A stretch of 64,000 nt of DNA from Corydoras sp. C115 (GCA_019802505.1 JAFMOC010000051.1:1343501-1407500), one strand, 5' to 3'; numbered from the stretch's first letter, positions 1-12,831 are shown. Program-made: numbers and translations. Notes: generated by a model not told the origin, from the letters alone.

Positions 1-115
1 TAATTATGCTGTACTTTGGAATATTCCTTCTGCAGTTTACTGAAGGACATACTTATTTATACCTATAAGTGACGCCAGTGCCTTTATTGCCTTTTATGGA
101 ACGCCCTGAGCCTCG

Positions 116-168
116 TGATGTCAGGATCTCCATTTGCGTCTTGCGTCCCGATCAGAGAAGCTATATAA
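116..168 (+). promoter_or_regulatory. tac3a: Putative tac3 core promoter: CRE-like site and TATA box
   Basis: A TATATAA box lies at 162-168, preceded at 116-123 by TGATGTCA, one base away from a cAMP response element. The spacing puts transcription start near 190-200. A first exon from there would end at the consensus donor at 358/359, upstream of the tac3 coding exons. CRE-type control is plausible for a neuropeptide gene, but that is inference. No other gene in the window starts here. Confidence 0.5.
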
Positions 169-191
169 CCTTAAACCACACCTACACAGTA

Positions 192-358
192 AGACTGATT
201 GGACTTATCTGTTGTTGCTATTACTTCTTGGGTTTTCATTTTCTCTGCCACCAAACAGAGACACCGTTAGCTTTAGAGTTAGAACAGTCAGCTTTTCTTC
301 CACAGTCAGTGTGCAGTGCGCGTTCCCTCCACACAGCAAGCGCGTTCCCGCCGCTCAG
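192..358 (+). other. tac3a: Putative 5' non-coding exon 1 of tac3
   Basis: The start is inferred from the TATA box about 30 bases upstream. The end is a consensus donor, CTCAG followed by GTAAGT, at 358/359. The next supported acceptor is at 1497/1498, just before the tac3 start codon. Short open frames across this stretch have no similarity I recognise and are treated as chance. Confidence 0.45.
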
Positions 359-1510
359 GTAAGTGCTTTAAAACTGAGTTGTCACTTCCAGAATTGTTCT
401 TTACACATGATCAAGAATATCTATTCGGTTTAACTTTACAGCAATAGCTTTAAATCTGAAACAACCTTGTTGGACGTTGTGGGGACGCAGAGGCGCAGCA
501 GGAGCGCGCACTATAACGCGCTAATTGCGCATTTGTGGCTGCGCAGTTCTATAAAAAAAAGAGTTCATACGTACGATATTTAACATTTTACGACAAAGTG
601 GTGAACTGTAAACTGTAACCAAACCTTTCCTGAAACCTTAATCTGTAATGAACAGCTCTGTGTCCAAACCTGTCCATCACTCCATTACGCACACGATTCT
701 TAATGAGTGCAATTCAATCTGTGGTGTAATTTATTAACAATATTACTTATTATATTGAACATATGTATAAATCGTTCTCTAATGAAAATAAATTGTATGG
801 CTTTACTCTAAAATGCAATCCAGGAATCCAAAAACGTTTATAGTCTAGATAAAGCACATAAAATAATCTTGTTTGTTTTAATTTGTATAAATAATAAGAC
901 TAGGTTGCTATTGGGTATCGATCACTTCCCTGTGTCTTTATGCAGCAGCAACGTTATTTCAGTGATTTGGGGTCTTTTAGCGTCGCTTCCAAATGGAAAA
1001 AGTCGAAAATTTTAATATTATAAACTAATATTTGCGTAAACATATGACTTGTGATAATTAAAAAAAAAGCTTTAATGTAAGTCATAGTAAATAACTTTAC
1101 ATTAAAATATCTTTCTTGCACTACAGCATTTTATTGATACATGCAACTGGACAACTTAGACAAGCAGATCTTTTTTTTTTACTCAATAAATTGTAGTGAT
1201 TTAACCAAACCTTTCAATCTTGATCGATTATTGATGATTTAATTATATGAATTGGTAAAAAGCAGGATTTAAAAGAACACAAAATGTAATGAACAAAGTA
1301 ACTAAATGACACTGTGCAGCCACTAAATGTATGATTTGCCTTTAATACAATTTAAACAACATGGAATGCCTATAATTAATTACTTATTACATGAAGAAAG
1401 CTGCTCTGTTACATTCTGTTTGTTTAAATCTGTGTATTTCACCCATTGTACTTTAAACCAAATCCACACATGAGACTGACCTGTTGCATTTCCACAGGCT
1501 GTGAGTGAAC

Positions 1511-2840
1511 ATGTACCGAACCTTACTGTTGATGCTGCTCATCCTTCTGCTGGAGAATCGGCTCAGTCAGTCGAGCTGTGCTGATCGGGATGTGCAGAAA
1601 GCCGCCCCCGATGTACAGAACCTTTTCATTGAATCATAGTATGAACATTCCAAACCAGTTGCTATATAATTGTTGTGTTCACTTAACAGGAGAGTTCAAG
1701 TTTCCGGCTTGCGGCTCGAAACCTGCTGAAGAGGTATCATGATATAGACTATGACAGTTTTGTGGGTCTGATGGGACGGAGGAATGCAGGTGAACACCCA
1801 CCCCGTTTGTCTTTTACAAAAACTTATAAAGCAGCTAATTAGAAGTGGACTGGATTGTCCTTGGTTACTATGATTACAATTTAAGAGTTTTCTTTTTGTC
1901 TTCCTATGTCTGAGAGATTTTCTATACTCCTGTCTAAATTAATGTGACTACATTTGCATCTAATTTTTTTCCCAAGGACAGACTCATTGGAACACTAATC
2001 AGGACCAATCAGCATCTACAGAAACCATCTACAGTGGTTTCTGTAGATCATTAAATCAATCACATTTTGAAGCCCCGCCCATCACTGCACTTACATTATC
2101 TCAACTCTATTTATCAACTCTATTTATCAACTAGAACCATCTTCCAAACATTTCTGAACGAGAACTTAGCCATATTTTGTCTTTTCACACAAACTGGCAA
2201 TGTATTTTCAGATGCTGCCGATGACGTTCAATCTCGACGTAAACGTAAGACCCTGGTGCTTTCTGCCTTTCAATCCAAGTCCTCTATATGTTATATCCCT
2301 TTTACATTTGGATCATGAATGACTTTGGTTCACTGTATTGTTTTGTGTGCATTGTTTCCAGGGGAATTGCATGACATCTTTGTAGGACTCATGGGCCGAC
2401 GAAACAGTGAAGATGGTGAGAATTGACTTCAGTGCACATGCAAGGTCATTGGCTAGAAAATTAAAATATTCGATGCATTTTCCTATAAAACACTTTATAT
2501 GAATATATAGTTTTAGATGTTTAGGATTCACACTTTGCCTTTTGCCATGTCTTTTAACTACTTCAGTCTACCTGGACTTGCTGCGTTAATTAAGCATTGC
2601 TATTTTTAATTCTTCAACTCATGGATTTTTACATGGTGTGAGTGTGAGATCAGCTCAGACATGTTGTGTTTACACCGGCAGACAATGAGCGTCCGCTGAG
2701 GAAAGTGCTCCCAGAGACACAAGGCCTGTTTTTTAACAAGTGCAGGCTGAGGTTAGATTTTTTTTCCTTTAACTAATTAATAATGAGATGAACAATTATA
2801 TAAACCCATCTTTAATTTCAGGTTTCGTCGTGGATTATAA
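1511..2840 (+). CDS. tac3a: Tachykinin-3 / neurokinin B precursor (two-peptide fish form)
   Basis: Secreted neuropeptide precursor; neurokinin B acts at the NK3 receptor and regulates GnRH neurons and reproduction (family knowledge). Coding exons: 1511-1612, 1690-1789, 2212-2244, 2362-2415, 2682-2751, 2822-2840, giving 378 nt (125 aa) with all phases consistent. Residues 1-20 are a hydrophobic signal peptide. Residues 50-62 read YHDIDYDSFVGLM, preceded by KR and followed by GRR. Residues 80-89 read ELHDIFVGLM, preceded by RRKR and followed by GRR. Both carry the FxGLM tachykinin core, an amidation glycine and dibasic cleavage sites. The first matches the NKF/NKB-related peptide of zebrafish tac3a, hence the symbol. 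The first coding donor (GAT then GTACAG at 1612/1613) is weaker than the others but is needed before an in-frame stop and keeps phase. The exon split, one tachykinin per small exon, is typical of the family. Confidence 0.93.
2014..2048. repeat. Perfect 14-bp hairpin in tac3 intron
   Basis: The arm at 2014-2027 is the exact reverse complement of 2035-2048, separated by a 7-base loop. It sits in the intron between the NKF and spacer exons of tac3. Whether it is a transposon remnant or a structured RNA cannot be told from one copy. Confidence 0.8.
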
Positions 2841-5800
2841 GTTAAAGTGCTTTGGACCATCTGTGCCATTCTCATAAGATGAACTCTGTTCCAAGAAAAA
2901 CAAGAGCCCAGTCATTGATTTTAAGAAGCTATTCAGTCAAAAATGATACTGATTCGGTTTTATTTAAAGAAAAATGGTTGTGCTGAACTTTAAATGACTT
3001 TAGATTGTATATACTGCTAGTTGAACTTCAGGTACATCTTTTTTATTTTACAGATATTTCTTTAGTACAATAGGTTTTGATGTAAAAACCTGAGTTGTTG
3101 TACATAAATGTCTAAATAATTAACCTCGTCAATACCAAACTCAAGCCACTTAACACACCACTTCCATTTTATTTTAGGAAAAAGTAATATAGTTTATCAT
3201 GTACTATTTTTTTTTACTTTTGCATACTAAAATTTTATGCAGATTTATTTCACATTATTACAATATATAGATTTATTTTGGTTAATAATTTATAGTTCGA
3301 ACTGGTATGTGAACAAATGAATACAACCCAATTTTAAAATCATTTTTAAGGGGCAACTAGAACAGAAAAAATATAAGGTACTCTGGGTTAAGAACAGTTC
3401 TCTTTAGGTCATTTTACATACTGGAACCAGGTTCTTTAAAAATCTTGTTGATTTCCAGCATTATTTAAGTTTTTGTGTTAGAATTATTTTAAACAATAAA
3501 GAATAGTCTTATAAGTAAAAGCAGTCTATAACAGAAGCCCTAAACAATAAAGCTCTATTCACCATACCAATTGACATATTTTTTTGGATTAGGTGTATTT
3601 ATCACCTAATGTGAAAGCATTGTCTCATAGGTGGTTGTGACATGAGGCCTGAATAAGATTTGTAAATGGAAGGCAAAAGTAGGAAATAATATTTGGTAAG
3701 TAGATGCGCCAAATAAAATCTACCAATTTTATAACTTGACAAACTAATGACAAGCTGCAGGTGTGTACTTTTACCTAATCACCTGCATCTCCAGAATCAA
3801 TTATATTTACTGAACAGTATTTAGTGCATCTGATTCTAATTGATTTCCCAACTTTGTCTCTCATTTATAAATTCTGCTAGATCACGCCCTCATGCCACAG
3901 TGACTTTTTACCAACTCTACTGTAGGCTCATTTTTTTGTGATTACAAAAGTAATTTTAAAAGACTTTTTTTGCACTTTTAACTTTGTTTCATTCTTTAGT
4001 ATAGACCATTTGTATTGTTGGCTCATCACTTAAAATGATGTCCACTCTGGCTCCAAACTCAAAACTCAAAATGAAAAGTTATTTAATTTATAGAACATTT
4101 ATTTATGTACAACTTCACACATCTAGCCAGCTCTTTATTCTGTATGCTTTGAAAATGTTTATGGTGACAATAACAAACTCTTCCTTTGTAATTCTTTTCA
4201 AATAAAAGGACAACTATATTCTGGTTAATTAAATTGCATACATTTTTAAAAACATTATTATGACCTTTAAGGTTCACTTACATTTTCCCAGCCAGATCTG
4301 AAAGATAACCGAACGATTCCAGTGACACATCGACAATAGAAAAGAAATGTGTAGGTGTTACTGAGCTACAGAATGATCTTTATTAATATGACAGGCAGAA
4401 AAATGATCATTTTCTATGTAATCGATGTAAACTTTCAGAGGGTGTATATGCTCTAGGCTGTGAATAAACAGACATTTAAAACCTGACAAAATGCTCACAG
4501 GGTGATTATTTGTACGATAGTAGCAAAGATCAAAATGGTATTATACACAAAAGTATATTTTGCAGTATGTTACATGGTTTTGAGCTCCAGGCTGAGCCAC
4601 TGAGATGAATATTTTCTAATATGAAACTTGAACTGCAGAGAAGACTTTGATTCTGAACCGATGTGCAGGATTGTCAAGGTTGAAGCTGCATTATATTTTC
4701 TTATTGGCCGATAAACATTACCTGACAGTGTAATTTTTTTTTCTTTGCCAGTTTCATTCCATATCGGATTTAATGCATTTCAGAGAATGTACAGTTTTGA
4801 GTATTTAAATTAGAAAAAGTAAAAAGACCTCAGCGTCTTCCAAGGACAATAAAGCACAAGACAAAAGAAGGTTAGAATGTTGGGTTCACTGATCCAATAG
4901 AAACTCAAAACACAAAGCATGCAACCTTGCTCTTTCTCATTAATATTAGTGACACGTTTTTTTTGCAAGTGAGGCAGAAAAGGAGCTCATCACTTAAATG
5001 CAAAATGAACTACACGAGGCTTCAGCACAATGTTTTTACCTTAACATCTGATTCAGTGTGGACTCCAAGGTCTCCAGATTACATACATTTACCAGTGTAT
5101 TATTTTTTTGACTAACAGTCAGTGCATATTCTCATAGACACCACTTTTGTTTTAGATGATGTGGCATGGTTTGTAGTGCTATTGTCTCCCAACACAGAGG
5201 TCCAGGGTATTCTGAGTCTTTTCTGTGTGAAGTCTACTCAGGTTTCCTTCCGTTCCCCTCCACTTCTGAATCATGGCATCACAAAAGGCACCAGCAGCCC
5301 GAATTATAGTTTTTGTGAACTCTTTGTCAGACCTCTTCATGCATTCAGTGCTCCGTTGGACTGTACCATACAGTATAGAAGATTCTGTTTGCATTCAGAA
5401 ACATGTGCTTACATATACTCACCACCTTGTTTATACACTAATTTTATCACCTCAAATTCCACACAGAGGCACTTTGTAGTTTTACAGACTGTAGTCCATC
5501 TGTTTCTCTAAATACATTCAGTCCTCTTTACGCTTTAGTTGATGGTAAGGTCCCCCACAGTGCAAGACATTTATGTTTGGTGGTTTATTTGGTGGTTTGG
5601 TGGTTAACCCCGCAGTGACACGGCTGCAAATGATCCAAATATTACACAAGTACAATACACACAAACACACCATCACACTACAGTGGTGGACACAGATTTT
5701 GCAGTGGACATCAAATATTTATAAGTCTTTTAATACAAAATAACAAAGATGACCCAACAGTTCCACATTCCAAAAAGAAAAAATAGCAGCATTTTCATTG

Positions 5801-6711
5801 ATGCTGTTTTGAAAACCATATAAATACATTAATTAGAAACCCTTCTAAATGGACCCACATACTTTCCCCAATTAATCAACCAATAAGATAAGAGGATCTT
5901 AAAGTTTACTAAATAAAAGCATTGTTTGTGTCATAGTATAACATCTGGTGTTAATACTGACTTGTTTTTAGCAGCTGCTTCCCAAATAAAAGAGACAGGA
6001 ACTACTTTTAGGCAAATTTTCTTGATTTAGCAGAATCAATTCAAATAAAAACAGCTTTCAAATGCTGGACTTTGATCCGTTTTCACATCTCGGTACAAAA
6101 ATATCCCAGTGGGAACTAAATTACAGTGTAATGGTAATGCAGCATGTTCAGGTACAGCAGACATCATCATCATCATCATCATCATTCTCATCATCAGCTA
6201 CACTTAGCATACTTTAATACTTATTTTGCTCTTGCAGCAAATAGTGCAAACAGAAATGCAGAATACTGAACATTATATATAAATTCTCCACCCAAATGCC
6301 TTTTGCCACCAATTTAGTCTCCCGCAGTCACCTCTGCAACCTCAGCATGTTGCACTCATTATTTGTGATATGATTCAATTGTTTCAGGTGTTTGAGCTGC
6401 TGTGTAAAACCTGAATAAACTAACAACACAAGAGATGAGTAAGTACATAAAAAGGTGTAAAAAGGTATGTTTTCTGCTTCCCTTCCACTGTTTATGCCTT
6501 CAGTCTGGTTATGGATGCTTTAAAGACAGCATGTATCTCACTTCTCTTATCTGGTTCAACCAGCTGGTGGAGGTCAATGATGCAGCAGCAGAAGGAAGAA
6601 CACAGCTGCCTCATCAGTCCCTCCATTTGACATCAATCTAATTGTCTGCCGGCACCACTGAAAAGCCTACTTGTCTCCCCCTAGTGGTAAGCAGATACAT
6701 TTCACTATTTC
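2841..6711. other. tac3 3' UTR and intergenic DNA without a recognised gene
   Basis: AT-rich, mostly non-repetitive sequence between the convergent ends of tac3 and c1galt1. It holds a (CAT)8 microsatellite at 6162-6185 and a fragment at about 5478-5510 resembling the interior of the MITE seen near 48.1 kb and 59.8 kb. The 129-codon plus-strand frame at 5122-5511 has no recognisable domain and I treat it as chance. Confidence 0.6.
3495..3500 (+). other. tac3a: Candidate polyadenylation signal for tac3
   Basis: An AATAAA hexamer lies about 650 bases past the tac3 stop codon, with another near 3545. In AT-rich DNA this hexamer is common, so the assignment rests only on position. Confidence 0.3.
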
Positions 6712-6974
6712 ACAATGAGGTTGGGAACCCCATGCCCATCCAGGGGAGAACATTTCATGCACTGGGCAGATACACTCAGGACAGGGTGTACTTTATGCAA
6801 ACTCATTTACACACACACTATATTTATAATATATATTTAGAATTTTGAGCAGCCAATTCACCATGAATCCATGTTTTTGGACTGTGGGAGGAAACCCACA
6901 CGGACACTGGGATTTGAACTTGGATCCCTAGCGCTGAGACGTAGACCTGCTAACCACTAAGCCACTTTGTTACC
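6712..6974 (-). mobile_element. Degenerate copy of the tRNA-derived SINE (family A)
   Basis: The L2-like 3' half and the tRNA-like head (around 6930-6970, read on the minus strand) are recognisable, but the copy is clearly more diverged than those at 48.4 or 55.4 kb. It lies just downstream of the c1galt1 stop and may fall in its 3' UTR. Confidence 0.7.
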
Positions 6975-7144
6975 GAAAAAAGTGCTTGTTAAAAGTGTGA
7001 CAATAAATCAGCCATTGGACGTCTTGGATGAAAACCAGACCACATTTGGTGACATTTTAGAACAATTGATTAAATACCCCGTTCTGACGCTACCACTGAT
7101 TAAGAAGCTGATTTAATATTCTGTTTCTACTAAAATCAATTGCT

Positions 7145-9073
7145 TCAGTTCATCTTCTGTTGGGTTGTAGAGCTACTGTTTATATGCCTCGTCTCCTCCA
7201 CTGACATCTTCTCACTATGAACCTCTAATTTGTTTATTTGTTCTGATACTTTTGAGTTTTCTGCTACATGCTGTTCCGCATTTAAAACAGTAATCACAGG
7301 TTTTTCAGTCCCAACCGGTGGACTGAGTGTTGGCGGTCGTAATGGTGGGTAGCGGTATTGGTAGCCATACGGTCGCAGGTGGTAGGTGTAGTATTCAAGA
7401 ACGTACATCAGCTCAGCATCCACATAATGAAAGGACACCGCCAGATCCGAGCAGCACTGTGGACCCTGAGAAAACAACAGAGATCTCAGAATCTGAATTC
7501 TGTAGAGATTTAACTAATATATTAATGTTCTGTGTTTGAGAACTGATTAAAAATTGGTACCTCGACAATCGGATAGTAGCAGTAGTTCCAGTACCAAAAG
7601 CTTTTTGAGAACTTCCCAGTAAGATGATGCTCAGGGATGAATGGGTGAAATGTCTCTCGCTGCAGACTGTCTCTTGAGTCTCCAGCCAACACTCCCATTT
7701 TCTCCAAGCATTGGCCCATAGCGAGATCTTCTACCGATGTTGTATGAGTGCATACTTTGGTGCTGAAACCCTTTACGAATCTCCTCAGTGCCTCTTTGCT
7801 GAGAACGTATCCGGCACCTCCACTCATGTAGCCCTGCTTGGTATAGGGCTTGAAGCGCTTTCCAAAATATATGGGTTCTTCCGATGAGTAGTTGGACAAG
7901 ATCAAGCGAAGGTTGTCTACCACCACAAAGGTGTCGTCATCAGCCTTAAGGAACCAGTCGGCATCCTGCGCATGGTTCTTAAAGGCATAATGGAAGGCAC
8001 GGATGGTCTTCCTGTAAAGCTGATCGCGCCCTTCCTCCGTCCCGAGGCCGACAGTGGGGAAGCTGCGATCCTCTTCGGAACTCATAAATAGCACCATGTT
8101 GCAGTGGCGACTCCATGTTGTTTTCACATGCCATGCCTTTGACTGCAGGTTGCTGGGTCCAGTCATGATCCAGCACAGAATACGCACCTTTTTAAACAGC
8201 GCATCTGCCAAACGACTGTCTTCTCCTAAAGAGAGTATTCCCAGTAAAGTTTTAAAATTTAGATTAATAAATTATACTCAACCATAATGCATTCCCCCGG
8301 GTTTCTCTGGCCACTTCATTAGATACACACACCTCAGTGGTTCTACACCTATTGTCTATTTAGTTACTTACACTTAGCATATGAATGCAGTTTGAGGTTC
8401 TACAGTTATTAGTTAGAAATTTTAAATTATGAAAATTAGAAACTACAAAATTAAAGTTTATGGTAAGCGGAACTGCTGCTCTCACCACAAGCTCTTGTTA
8501 AATGCAGAGGAGTTGTAATTCACACATTTAAGACACCTGAATAATTTGAAATAACCTCCAGAGTTTCAGTTCAATTACAACTTGTCATCTTAGAACAAAG
8601 AAAAAATAAATGGAACAAGTAAAAGAAAATAGATCAAAAGAAAAGGGAACAAATGACACAAAACTAAGGGGATTAAATAAAGTGAGTCACAAACTGGGCT
8701 GCATTTGATAAGGAACACAAACCCCTGAGGAGACTGAGAGTTTAAGATCGACTGGAATCATAATGAAGCTGATTACAACCCCTACAGTCATGAGCTGGTG
8801 TTACTGCACGTTTTTACATCCTCATTAATGTTTCATGTGAAAGCCACTAGATGGTGTCAGTGATGTACCTGTCTGATGAGGGTGATTTAGGTTAATGAGA
8901 GCAGAACCCTGAACCTTCCAGGTGGGGTTAACGATGTTTGTTTCTTCATGCTGAGCACTGTGCCAGCCCCTGAAGCTATGCTTCCACCATGCCGGCTTCA
9001 GAAAGAAGTAGAGGGTGCAGCATCCTACCAAGAAACCCAGACAGAAGGCAGACCTGGAATTCACCACTTTCAT
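7145..9073 (-). CDS. c1galt1: Core 1 beta-1,3-galactosyltransferase (T-synthase, GT31)
   Basis: Transfers galactose from UDP-Gal to GalNAc-Ser/Thr to make core 1 (T antigen) in the Golgi; the animal enzyme needs the chaperone C1GALT1C1 (family knowledge). Coding exons on the minus strand: 9073-8869, 8225-7561, 7465-7145, giving 1191 nt and 396 aa. Residues about 8-25 form the type II signal anchor. The catalytic domain starts near residue 82 (VRILCWIMTG), with the metal-binding DDD at 164-166 in the context FLKADDDTF. Family motifs YMSGGAGYVLSKEAL, EDLAMGQCLE and ETFHPFIPEHHL follow, and the last exon begins GPQCCSDLAVSFHYV. The C-terminal tail is polar, low in complexity and longer than in the human protein. 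The start is the ATG at 9073; the frame stays open upstream only through a GTG. Fish have several c1galt1 paralogues and I cannot say which this is. Confidence 0.95.
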
Positions 9074-9112
9074 GGTGACTTCTTCACAGCCAGGTAAAAT
9101 CACTCCTCAGCT

Positions 9113-10275
9113 CTGAAAAGACAGAATACTGACGTTAGCATATTTATTAATCAGTGTATTTGTTTTGTTATGAAAATAGAAAGACAAACCTTTATTTCCG
9201 GATTGACTTTTGCCTAAATGTTTATCCATGGCATCTGTAATGGAACAGGAAGTGTAAATGCCATTCGCTTGTGGGTTGATTTGATAGTTTCAAATTTCTA
9301 ATGCTGCAAATTTCAATTCCTTTTTTTCAACAAAGAGAGTCTCATAAATTGCCTGACCAAAATGTAAATGCGGTTGGTTCTGTTACTCTGATGTGCATGA
9401 TATCTATAAAAGAATGAGGAAATGATTTCAAAATAGATGTATTGTCTGCCGCTGTCACGCAACATAGAACCTCCAACCATCTCCTAGTGTGTTTTGCACT
9501 CATGCAGACGTTTCTAGCAAGCAATAGTTAAAATAAGCTTAACATGAGGATAAGGTGGTTTAAAGCATGTTACCTTAAGTGTCTGGCTAATCTTGGTATT
9601 TATCTCAGGTCCCTGAGACATCTGCTGCTTTCTGTGCCACATCGTCACATAATCATTACCTTACATCCTAAAGGTAAACAAATCCACAAAAAGAAATCAA
9701 TACTGTTAAAATATGCAATGGATAAACACTGGATTCAATGTTAGAACTCATGTCTAGTTCATATTTTAAACCTCATCTTAACATCACTTAAAATGTACTA
9801 TAAAGGTAAATCCTTAGTCTGACCTTACTACTCGTGTTATGAGAAACATGCTTATTGATGAACTTAACTTGTTTTAGAAAAAAAGACATTGTATTAATCA
9901 TCTTTAAAAAGAAAAAAAGAAAAAGAAAAAGAAAAGGGCCTTGTCATCCCAAAGATGGAAACATAAATCTGTCCAAAATGCAGAGGTGCTGTATTTTAAA
10001 GCCCTGTGGGATGGAACTGAATGAGACATCTGAATTCAAGGGGATGTTTATTAGTTTATATGTCCTTATATTGCACATGGTTACTTACAGGGTCATACAC
10101 AAATGGTGGTGCACATAAACACAATCTCTCAAATAATTTAAATACTACTAAAAAGAGTAATGAAAAAAATTATATAAACAATGCCCAAACCTGGTTGAAA
10201 AATACACATATATTGTATAGATTTTTGTTTATTAATAGAAATCGAAGTGTTTCTGAAGCTGCTGCCTTGTGTTAC
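9113..10275 (-). other. Inferred first intron of c1galt1; nothing else recognised
   Basis: AT-rich sequence with a short purine-rich tract near 9905-9938. No repeat family copy or RNA gene was recognised. Confidence 0.4.
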
Positions 10276-10510
10276 CTGGTGGTAAAACCATCCACCTCAT
10301 AAAGAGATGCGTTAATACGTCGCTTCGCTTTCACGGTTCCAGCAAAACGTTCAGACAGGAATAACATCACAATGTGTCCCCGAGACGGCGTCCCCGAACG
10401 CTGATGTGTTAGAGATGGAGGAGCGTCGCGTCAGGCCTCCACTGTTTATTATCTGTATCTTTACGCAGCATCAGCAGCACGCTGCCACGGAGCGCCGCAT
10501 GAAGCTCAGC
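10276..10510 (-). promoter_or_regulatory. c1galt1: Putative c1galt1 promoter / 5' non-coding exon (CpG-rich)
   Basis: About 230 bases here are much richer in CpG and GC than the flanks. On the minus strand they end in a good donor (CCACCAG then GTAAC) at 10276/10275. The matching acceptor is a pyrimidine-rich site at about 9113, 39 bases before the c1galt1 ATG. This would make a first non-coding exon and a 1.2 kb intron. The upstream limit is a guess. Two upstream ATGs in this exon are discussed in the findings. Confidence 0.5.
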
Positions 10511-11046
10511 GATCTGATTGGCTAAACGGTGCCTCTATCACTGATGTCCCGCCCATTCAGGGCGGTTAAAGACATATATCATTAATGTTGTGTTCATATA
10601 AACATTCAACGGCATGTTTATAGAGAAGCCCAGGTGTTTTGAACACATTTATATACTATAAAATAAATACATTTAGAGTGAACTACAAAACTACAACAAC
10701 ACAACAAAGCGAAATTCATACGAACGAATGAAATACAGTCGGCTCATACGGGTACTCCCCCACAGTCTAACGTTTTGAACCAAAAATTTTATTATATTAT
10801 ATTTTTAAGCGTCGGGTACGTTAATAACCAACAGTAAAAATGTTCTATGTTTGCTTTTTAAAGTTAAATACACCCGCTGACTAAATAAAGCATGTTTGTG
10901 AAAGGTCTGTAAAGTTTTTTGTTTAAAAAAAATTGTAATAATGTTGTGTAGCCAGAGTAAAATTCTATAAACCTGTTTTCATAAAAATACGAAAATACGA
11001 ACTCTTTTCAAAAATGCAAAAAATAAATGTATATATTAGGGAAGCC

Positions 11047-11404
11047 GAGCGGCACGGTGGCTTAGTGGTCAGCACGTTCGCCTCTGAGCACTAGGGATTC
11101 CCGGTTTGAATCCCCATCTGGGTGGAGTTTCCATGTTTTCCCCGTGTCCGCGTGGGTTTCCTCCGGGTTCTCCGGTTTCCTCCCACAGTCCAAAAACATG
11201 GATCAAGTCAATTGAGTTCTCAAAATTGCCCCATGTAGAGTGTGTCTGTGTGAGTGAGTGTGTGCCCAGCAATGGATTGGCGCCCTGTCCTGGGTGTATC
11301 TGCCCAGCGCCTGAGACGTTCTCCCCTGGATGGGCATGGGGAACCCCCCCCCCCCTCGTGCATGACCCTAATATAGGATAAAGCGGAAGATAATGAATGA
11401 ATGA
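11047..11404 (+). mobile_element. SINE family A, full length, with 12-bp target-site duplication
   Basis: The copy begins with a tRNA-like head (A box TGGCTTAGTGG, B-box region GGTTTGAATCC) and ends in (GAAT)n. Flanks 11035-11046 and 11405-11416 match at 11 of 12 bases (ATTAGGGAAGCC versus ATTACGGAAGCC), so both ends are defined. It carries a 12-C tract at 11344-11355, on the complementary strand of the family's G-tract site. Confidence 0.9.
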
Positions 11405-11480
11405 ATTACGGAAGCCCCTTTCCACCACTGAAAAGAAAAATAATGTTTTTTCATATTTATGATGAACATTTCTCTGATTT

Positions 11481-11496
11481 TCTCTCTCTCTCTCTT

Positions 11497-11571
<75 letters not shown>
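11481..11571. repeat. (CT)n then (TA)n microsatellite
   Basis: A short CT run at 11481-11495 is followed by about 36 TA units at 11500-11571. Open frames in it that encode poly-YI are artefacts. Confidence 0.98.
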
Positions 11572-11575
<4 letters not shown>

Positions 11576-12666
11576 TGTTGCGTCATATACCATATCACAT
11601 TTGACATACGTGTTTTTCAGGGTCCTGTGGAGGTTTATATACTCTTTACAAACCACCAAGAGCGACGCAAGATGTCTCACCATCTCTACATGGTTCCAAC
11701 ATCAACACTAGTGATTGGTGAACACAAGTGGTTAATGCAATTGTACGAAGGGAAACTTATATTTTGATGATATGGAAATTATTTTGGTGTTTTTTTTCTT
11801 TTTCTTTCTCAGTTAGTTAAATAAAGTTTACACTGCAGGAAACGTTATCACAAGCCCAGGCCAAGGAAAGGTTTTTAGTATATAAAAGTAAGGCAGATTT
11901 CCTTTGTATATACAATTAACATTTAAAAACAAATATAAAAATATGTTAATTAATAGAACTGATTGCTAATATCATATAGTTTGTTGATAGTATAAATTAG
12001 AAAGCATAGGAATGCCATCCTAAGACAATTCTTATTTTCTTTTGGTTTGCTAATCCTCCCGTAACATTGTATATAACATAACATCGTAAATAACTCACAG
12101 GTATGTCATTTGCATAATATTTATTTAGTAGTATGATAACTATGTACATACTGATAAATTATAATACAGTGGTCCTTAAAAGCTTACAAACCCTTGTGTG
12201 TAAAGAATGTATATGTTGTATAATAATTAAAGATTAAACACATGGGGATAGCTTAAACAACTAAATTGTTTTTGTGGTTTAGCATCCAGCCACCAGGGAC
12301 AGAGTCTCCCCAGTGTGCCTTTAGCAAACATTTCAACCTTTTAACCACCTGAACACTGTGTACACTTTTATTATGTAGTGTTTTCAAAGTTTATCATTAA
12401 TAAATAATTAATATATACAAGTTTGAAAAGTTTAAAAATGTAAATGTAATTGGGATAAAATAGATTATTTAATTTATATAAAATATTATGAGGGCTTATA
12501 ACATTGAATTATACAAAATGGAAGGGGGACTGAATGACTCTCTGGAGATTGAAGGAGCAGGTGTGCAGCGTAAAGCAGGATTTTTATTTAGCCTGTTACT
12601 CACAGAGGATTTTAACAAAGATAATGATGATGGAAATAAGTGAGTTTATTTACGCTCTCTTTATAT

Positions 12667-12831
12667 ACTGTGTGTATATATATAGTATATACTATATAGT
12701 ATATACTGTGTGTATATATATAGTATACTATATATAGTATATACTATATAGTATATACTGTGTGTATATATATAGTATACTATATATAGTATATACTATA
12801 TAGTATATACTGTGTGTATATATATATAGTA

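Noticed and set aside
5122..5511. 129-codon plus-strand frame between tac3 and c1galt1
   Set aside because: No domain, no splice context, overlapping frames on both strands, and part of it overlaps a MITE-like fragment.
9855..10302. Open frames of 87 and 93 codons near the inferred c1galt1 promoter
   Set aside because: They are lysine/asparagine-rich chance frames in AT-rich intron sequence, on the strand opposite to c1galt1.
11047..11120. Possible functional tRNA genes at SINE heads
   Set aside because: A and B boxes are present but the cloverleaf stems are degenerate and the head always continues into the SINE body.
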